The translations under genes were made by a program, and so were the position numbers. Under the pieces are notes generated by a model, which was not told where the DNA came from, did not search any database, and saw nothing but the letters and a program-made list of their open reading frames with translations. A DNA stretch of 64,000 nt from contig NC_045144.1 of the NCBI RefSeq assembly GCF_008831285.2, positions 21,779,716 to 21,843,715 on the forward strand, written 5' to 3'. Source of the stretch: Nymphaea colorata. Its lineage: Eukaryota; Streptophyta; Magnoliopsida; Nymphaeales; Nymphaeaceae. Positions 57,979 through 64,000 of the stretch are shown one piece after another (position 1 is the first letter of the stretch; the number at the start of each line of letters is the position of its first letter).

Positions 57979-58581
57979 TGTTGGGATAAAATGGATTGGA
58001 CATGGGATCAAATGGATTGGACACGAATCTACTAAAATAATTCAACAACAAACTATAGTCCAATAGATCATGCAATAAGCAACGAATCAACGACCTAACA
58101 CTCCAACCAAACTAACCACAATCACAAACTGCACGAGAAATTTTTACGTAAAAAAACCCCTCAAAACAATGAGGGTAAGAAACCACGGGGTACTACGACC
58201 CAAAAACAATCTACTATAATCAATGAGTGAAGTGATCTCACGAGGGGCTACACAAAGCCAACCCTCAAACAATAATATCTTAGATAAAGAAAGAGAATAT
58301 CACTGATTGAATCCAGAAATCGTGGATTAGGAGGAGATGCATCTGGCTTCTTCCTCGATATCAAAACTTGCTCAAGGCAAGTGCTCGTAGCCTTCTCTTC
58401 CTTGCCTCCCTCTCCTCCTTTGTTTTTCCCCTTTCTTTTTCCTCAAAAGAAACCCTAAAGAGAGAGAGACAGAAGAGAGATTAGGGGCACCATCGGGTGC
58501 CCTCCCTTTTCGTCAGCGCGTCACTTAAGTGAAGGGTCGGATAGGGTCGGGTCCTCTCTTGTGGCTGGACCCGACCTAACA
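57979..58581 (-). repeat. E6 3' LTR
   Basis: 603 bp. It carries an extra copy of about 20 bp (GGATTGGACATGGGATCAAAT) near its left end that is absent from the other LTR. Confidence 0.88.
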
Positions 58582-58632
58582 AACTCCCCATCCAGCCTCA
58601 AGTGAGGGAACATACCTGCAAAATGAACAAAA

Positions 58633-61600
58633 TTAATATACTGCCTTAAATACAGTCATTCCAACAAAGTATCTACATATGTCATGCTTCTCTTTAGGTA
58701 GAGACTTCTTCATCATTTCTGCAGGATTATTATTTATATGGATCTTATCAAGAACAAACTGCTTCGACTCTAGAAAATCACGTATCCATTGATACCTCAC
58801 GTTTATGTGCTTTGACCTTGCATGAAAAGTAGAATTCTTTCCAAGGTGAATAGCACTCTGACTGTCACAGTAAAGCACATACTTGTCTTGACTGAACTGA
58901 AGTTCATGCATGAACCTCTGCATCCATAGTAACTCTTTGCTCGCCTCTGTAGCTGCAATAAACTCTGTTTCAGTGGCAGATAATGCTACACATTTTTGAA
59001 GTCTGGATTGCCAAGAAACTGCACCACTTGCATATGTCAATAAATAGCCAGATATAGATCTTCTCCCATCAATGTCTCCTGCCATGTTTGAATCTGTATA
59101 GCCAACAAGAATAGATTTTTTTGTCCCAAAACAAAGTGAAAAACTGTTAGTCCCACAAAGATATCTCAAAATCCATTTAATTGCTTCCCAGTGTTTCTTT
59201 CCTCGATTAAAGATAAGCCAACTAACAACTCCAATTAAATGAACAATATCAGGTCTAGTAAATACCATAACATACATCAGACTACATATAGCTGATGCAT
59301 AGGAAATCTTCTCCATATCTTTCTTTTTTGAACATATCCTTGGACTCTGCTTGGTGCTCAACATGAAATGCGCTGCAAGAGAGGTGTTAACAGGCTTTGC
59401 CTTGTCCATATGAAATCTTTGAAGTACCTTCTCAATATACTTCTCCTGAGATAGCCATAGCTTCTTCGACTTCCTATCTCGTGTGATCTTCATACCCAAA
59501 ATCTGACTAGCAGGTCCCAAGTCCTTCATTGCAAAAGACTTGCTCAACTCCTTTTTCAAGCTTAAAATTCTCGATATATTCTTGCCAACAATAAATATGT
59601 CATCTACATAAATCACCAAATTGACAAAATCATCACCTGAGAATTTCTTCACAAAGACACAGTGATTTGAGGTAGTCTTCGTGTAACCATACTCCCCCAT
59701 AAATGACTCGAACTTCTTGTAACATTGCCTAGGTGCCTACTTTATACCATACTAGCTTTTATTTAATCTGCAAACATGGTTTTCTTTACCTTTCACAAGA
59801 AAACTTTCGGGCAGCATCATGTAAATTTCCTCATCAAGATCACCATGAAGAAAATCTATCTTCACATCAATCTGCTCGATCTCCAAGTCAACACTGGCTG
59901 CCAAACTGAGAACAATTCTGATAGATGACATCTTGACCACCGGTGAGAATATCTCGTCAAAGTCAACCCTCTTTCTCTGATTGAACCCTTCACAACCAAC
60001 GTAGCTTGGTATCTTGGGTTTAGAGAGCTTTCATCATGCTTCACTCTAAAAACCCATTTGTTTCTCAATGCCCTCTTGGCTTGGGGCAACTCCACAAGCT
60101 TGAAGGTGTGGTTGTCATAAAGTGACTGTATCTCATCTTTCATGTTTTCCATCCACTTTTCCTTGTGCACATCATGCATAACTTCTTCATAGCATTCATG
60201 CTCACCAATGTCAGTCAACAAAATATAGTCACATACGGGATATTTAGTTGAGGGACGCTGCTCCCTCATGGATCTCCGCTGCCAATCTGCATCTGAGGAA
60301 AAACCCTTCAAATTCTGGTCGTCATCTTCGTCATCTAAATTAGGAATATCTGGCATGTCTACTTGTCCTTCTCTATCATGTATCTGCCCAATAGCATCAT
60401 CTGGCACTGCTTTTAAAGTATTCTGTAAGGGAATAGACTCCACATCAACTGGCAAATAGCTGCTATGAGAAAAATCATTTACTGCTTTCTGAATATCCAC
60501 AATATTCTGATCTTCAGCAAATTCCACATCCCTGCTTCTGACAAACTTCTTCTCAACTGGATCATACAATCTGTAACCAAATTCAACATTGCCAAAACCC
60601 AAAAACATGCATTGCCTGTTTTTTTATTCCAACTTCGATCTCTCATCCTTCGGAATATGCACAAATGTCTTGCATCCAAATACACGTAAGTGCTCATAGG
60701 ATACATCCTTCTCATACGAAACTTTGTTATGAACATCACCATCCAAAAGAATATGTGGAGACAAGTTAATCACATGAGCAGCAGTATGTAAAGTTTCACA
60801 CCAAAAAGAATCAGATAATTTAGCTTCAGATATAAGACATCTAACTCTCTCCATGAGTGTCCTGTTCATTCTTTCTGTCACGCCATTCAACCGAGGAGTC
60901 TTAGGTGGAGCCTTCTGAACTGCCTTTTAACCAGTGCATTAAAGTCCTTAAAAACACCAAAGACTTGGTCTTTCCACTTCAAAGAATAGACCAAACTTTC
61001 CTAAAAAAATCATCAATAAACGTAACAAAATAAAGTGCTCCACCATGTGAACTTACTTTCATAGGACCGCATACATCTTTATGAACCAACTCAAGTGCTT
61101 CTAACTTTCTGGAGGGTGGATAACTCTTGAAAGAGACCTGCGTTTGCTTCCCTACAAAACAATGGCTGCATTTATCAAGTTTATCCTTCTTTACATCTGG
61201 TAGAAGATTCTTCTTGATCAAGAATTGCAATCCCTTGTCACTTATATGTCCCAGCCTCCTGTACTACAACTCAATAGATTTCTCATCTTGTGTCACATGC
61301 ACCATCTCTTTAGAAATCGATGCTTGTATAATATAAAGATTATTGTTGTATTTCTTGCCTCGGGCAATAATCAAGTAACCTCTGGTAAACTTCTACTGGC
61401 CATCACCAAAAGTGTTGTGATACCCTTCTTCATCGAGCCTTCCTGCAGAGATAAGGTTCAGATGCATGTCAGGTGCATGCCTCATGTCTGTCAGCTTCAA
61501 TAAGGCTCCATTCGCATTCTTCAGAATGACGTCGTCTCTGCCTACAACTTAAGACAAAGAACCATTACTCATTCTCAAAGTGCCAAAATTACCAGAAATA

Positions 61601-63360
61601 TATGAAGAAAAAAAATTCTTATGGAAAGTAACATGAAGAGCTGAACCACTATCAACAAGCCAACAAGTATCATCTCTGGCAACATTAACCATGTCAGCAT
61701 CGCAAACCATGAACATTTCATGCTGTGCAGCAATTGCGACGTCATCATCTCGGTCATTTTTCTTCTCTTGTTTCTCCCTAATTTTATTCTCCTTCTTCAG
61801 CTGGAAGAAATACTTCTTTATGTGCCTTTTTTTTCCACAGTGGTGGCATCCAAATTCTTATATCTGGATCTGGACTTGCTTTTGTTTTTAGAAATTCTTA
61901 TATCTGGATCTGGACTTATATCTGGATCTTATAACTCTTGAAAGAGACCTGCGTTTGCTTCCCTACAAAACAATGGCTGCATTTATCAAGTTTATCCTTC
62001 TTTACATCTGGTAGAAGATTCTTCTTGATCAAGAATTGCAATCCCTTGTCACTTATATGTCCCAGCCTCCTGTACTACAACTCAATAGATTTCTCATCTT
62101 GTGTCACATGCACCATCTCTTTAGAAATCGATGCTTGTATAATATAAAGATTATTGTTGTATTTCTTGCCTCGGGCAATAATCAAGTAACCTCTGGTAAA
62201 CTTCTACTGGCCATCACCAAAAGTGTTGTGATACCCTTCTTCATCGAGCCTTCCTGCAGAGATAAGGTTCAGATGCATGTCAGGTGCATGCCTCACATCT
62301 GTCAGCTTCAATAGAGCTCCATTCGCATTCTTCAAAATGACGTCGTCTTTGCCTACAACATTAGACAAAGAACCATTACCCATTCTCAAAGTACCAAAAT
62401 CACCAGAAATATATGAAGAGAAAAAATCCTTATGGGAAGTAACATGAAGAGCTGAACCACTATCAACAAGCCAACAAGTATCGTCTCTAGCAACATTAAC
62501 CATGTTAGCATCACAAACAATAAACATTTCATGTTGTGCAGCAGCTGCGACATTGTCATCTCGGTCATTTTTCTTCTCCTGTTTCTCCCTAATTTTATTC
62601 TCCTTCTTCAGCTGGAAGCAGTACTTCATTATGTGTCCTTTCTTTCCACAGTGATGGCATTCCAAATTCTTATATCTGGATCTAGACTTGCTTTTGTTTT
62701 TATCTCTGCCCTATCACTTTTGAATTTACTCCTCCTCCTGTTCTTTGTGAAAAGAACCTTTGTCTGAGAAGAGCAGACCTGAAATTTTTTTCTCATCTCC
62801 TCATTGAGAATACCTGACTTAATAGTCTCTAAAGAAACAACCACATTAGCTGCAGAATTAGTAAGCGAGACTCTAAATGTCTCCCACGAATCAGGCAAAG
62901 TAGCAAGCAATAATAATCCCAAAATCTCATTTTCAAATTGAACTCCCATACTGGATAACTGACTGGTGATCCCCTGAAAAACATTTAGAAAATCTGACAT
63001 TGAACTGCCCTCCCTGAATCTCAAATTCATCAATCTTTTCAGAAGAAATAATTTACTACATCCTGTCTTGGAGGCATAAAGATTTTCTAATTTTACCCAC
63101 AAACTACATGCATGATTTTCATCTTGGATATGGTTGTAAACATTTTCATCCACAAATTGTCGAATGAAACCACAAACATGTTCATGTTCAAATTCTCATT
63201 CCTCATCAGACTTGGAATTGGGCTATTCTTTGGAAAAAACTAGGAGGTGCATAGCGTTCACATATAAGAGATCTTTTATTTTATTTTTTCATAGACTATA
63301 ATTAGTCTCATTTAGGCTAATCATATGACTAGTACCAAAATCAATTTTGTTATCCACCAT
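58633..63360 (-). pseudogene. E6 gag-pol polyprotein, decayed
   Basis: Minus strand: ATG at 63360, TGA at 63289-63291 at the same codon as in E1, gag 63153-62629, zinc knuckle CHHCGKKGHIMKYC near 62650, protease VDSGSALHV near 62460. The duplicated knuckle-to-pre-integrase block follows, then integrase pieces (61100-60620, NGVTERMNRT near 60880), the linker and RT start (WVFRVKHDE near 60030) and RT/RNase H open at 59700-58633 with YVDD at 59599-59610 and a final KSLPKEKHD. Several frameshifts and stops occur; both duplicate blocks contain a TAG where E1 has Trp. Confidence 0.88.
61118..62700 (-). repeat. Internal tandem duplication in E6, offset 811 bp
   Basis: Block A is about 61118-61900 and block B about 61929-62700. 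The first 370 bp of each are almost identical and share the same stops. The remaining parts differ by several percent, and there block B instead matches E1 nearly perfectly. Confidence 0.85.
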
Positions 63361-63364
63361 GTTG

Positions 63365-63376
63365 ACTCTAATACCA
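63365..63376 (-). other. E6 primer-binding site
   Basis: The minus strand reads TGGTATTAGAGT, a variant of the Met tRNA primer site, three bases from the LTR. Confidence 0.8.
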
Positions 63377-63379
63377 CTT

Positions 63380-63975
63380 TGTTGGGATAAAATGGATTGG
63401 ACACGAATCTACTAAAATAATTCAACAACAAACTATAGCCCAATAGATCATGCAATAAGCAACGAATTAATGACCAAACACTCCAACCAAACTAATCACA
63501 ATCACAAACTGCACGAGAAATTTTTACGTGAAAAAACCCCTCAAAACAATGAGGGTAAAAAACTACAGGGTACTACGTCCCAAAAACAATCCACTATAAT
63601 TAATGATAAAAGTTATCCCACGATGGGCTACACAAAGCCAACCCTCAAACAATAATATATCATCAAAACAATATGAGATAAACAAAGAGAATATCACTGA
63701 TAAAATGAAGAAATCGTGGATTGGGAGGAGATGCGTCTGGCTTCCTCCTCGATATCAAAACTTGCTCAAGCCAAGTGCTCGCAGCCTTCTCTTCCTTGCC
63801 TTCCTCTTCCACTTTGTTTTTCCCCTTTCTTTTTCCTAAAAAGAAAACATAAAGAGAGAGAGACGTAAGAGAGACTGGGGGCACCATCGAGTGCCCTCCC
63901 TTTCCTTTCGCCCGTCACTTAAGTGACGGGTTGGATCGGGTCGGGTCCTCTCTTGAGGCTGGACCCAACCCAACA
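63380..63975 (-). repeat. E6 5' LTR
   Basis: 596 bp, counterpart of 57979-58581 with divergence near 10 percent by eye. Followed by the ATCAA duplicate. Confidence 0.88.
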
Positions 63976-64000
63976 ATCAATACATAATTAGACAATTTGT

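Larger units (their letters stand above)
57979..63975 (-). mobile_element. E6: Ty1/Copia element of the E1 family, with internal duplication
   Basis: LTRs 57979-58581 and 63380-63975 on the minus strand begin TGTTAGGTCGGG or TGTTGGGTTGGG and end ATCCCAACA. Target duplication ATCAA lies at 57974-57978 and 63976-63980. The primer site reads TGGTATTAGAG beside the right LTR. It is homologous to E1 throughout but more decayed, and carries a roughly 0.8-kb tandem duplication (about 61118-61900 and 61929-62700) covering zinc knuckle, protease and pre-integrase. Confidence 0.93.

Overview
The window is nuclear DNA from a flowering plant. The evidence is a DUF247 (UPF0481) gene, a group I WRKY exon with its intron boundary, Ty1/Copia and Ty3/Gypsy-Tat retrotransposons nested in each other, small TIR elements, AT-rich intergenic DNA with many (TA)n and (GT)n tracts, and one 100-N assembly gap. 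Nothing visible fixes the species. I recognise two host loci: a broken DUF247 gene at the left edge and a small two-exon gene for a secreted cysteine-rich peptide at 54574-55322. Almost everything else is transposon-derived or unassigned.

Region by region. (1) 1-8947: the 3' part of a DUF247 gene, split in two places. A 2.6-kb PIF/Harbinger-type element (86-2711, TSD TTA) carries the last intron/exon boundary, last exon and 3' UTR of a WRKY gene. A full-length Copia element E1 (3430-8820, TSD AGCAG) carries 655-bp LTRs. Reading across each insertion gives back an open DUF247 frame. (2) 10716-21169: an old minus-strand Copia (E2) holding an opposite-strand relic of its own family (11520-12711), a complete minus-strand Copia (E3, 13734-19083, TSD CATTT) and a hAT-type MITE (19440-19663, TSD CTTGATAC). 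(3) 23845-28839: a plus-strand Copia (E4) with no 5' LTR. Its gag begins inside a 462-bp inverted repeat that appears perfect, with a 90-bp spacer. (4) 28840-32393: mostly unassigned, with a CACTA-like MITE, a tRNA-like relic and a microsatellite. (5) 32394-35356: the end of a minus-strand Copia (E5) joined to a 2.1-kb copy of the inside of E4. (6) about 35357-42573: a minus-strand Ty3/Gypsy Tat-lineage element with two RNase H domains and three different tandem arrays, cut off by the N gap. (7) 42674-54483: intergenic DNA with microsatellites, a three-copy dispersed repeat, a hAT MITE and a CACTA MITE. (8) 54484-55410: the cysteine-rich peptide gene with TATA box and poly(A) signals. (9) 57124-63975: a pair of 335-bp direct repeats, then a second, older member of the E1 family on the minus strand (E6, TSD ATCAA) with an internal duplication and a mosaic structure.

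No retroelement here has an intact gag-pol frame. Relative ages can be read from nesting and LTR divergence: E2 is older than E3, and the E3 and E6 LTRs (roughly 10 percent apart) are older than the E1 LTRs (about 2 percent). The observations most worth following are the gag hairpin, the WRKY-carrying Harbinger element inside a DUF247 gene, the 12-cysteine peptide, the mosaic E6 copy, and the premature stop shared by E1 and E6.
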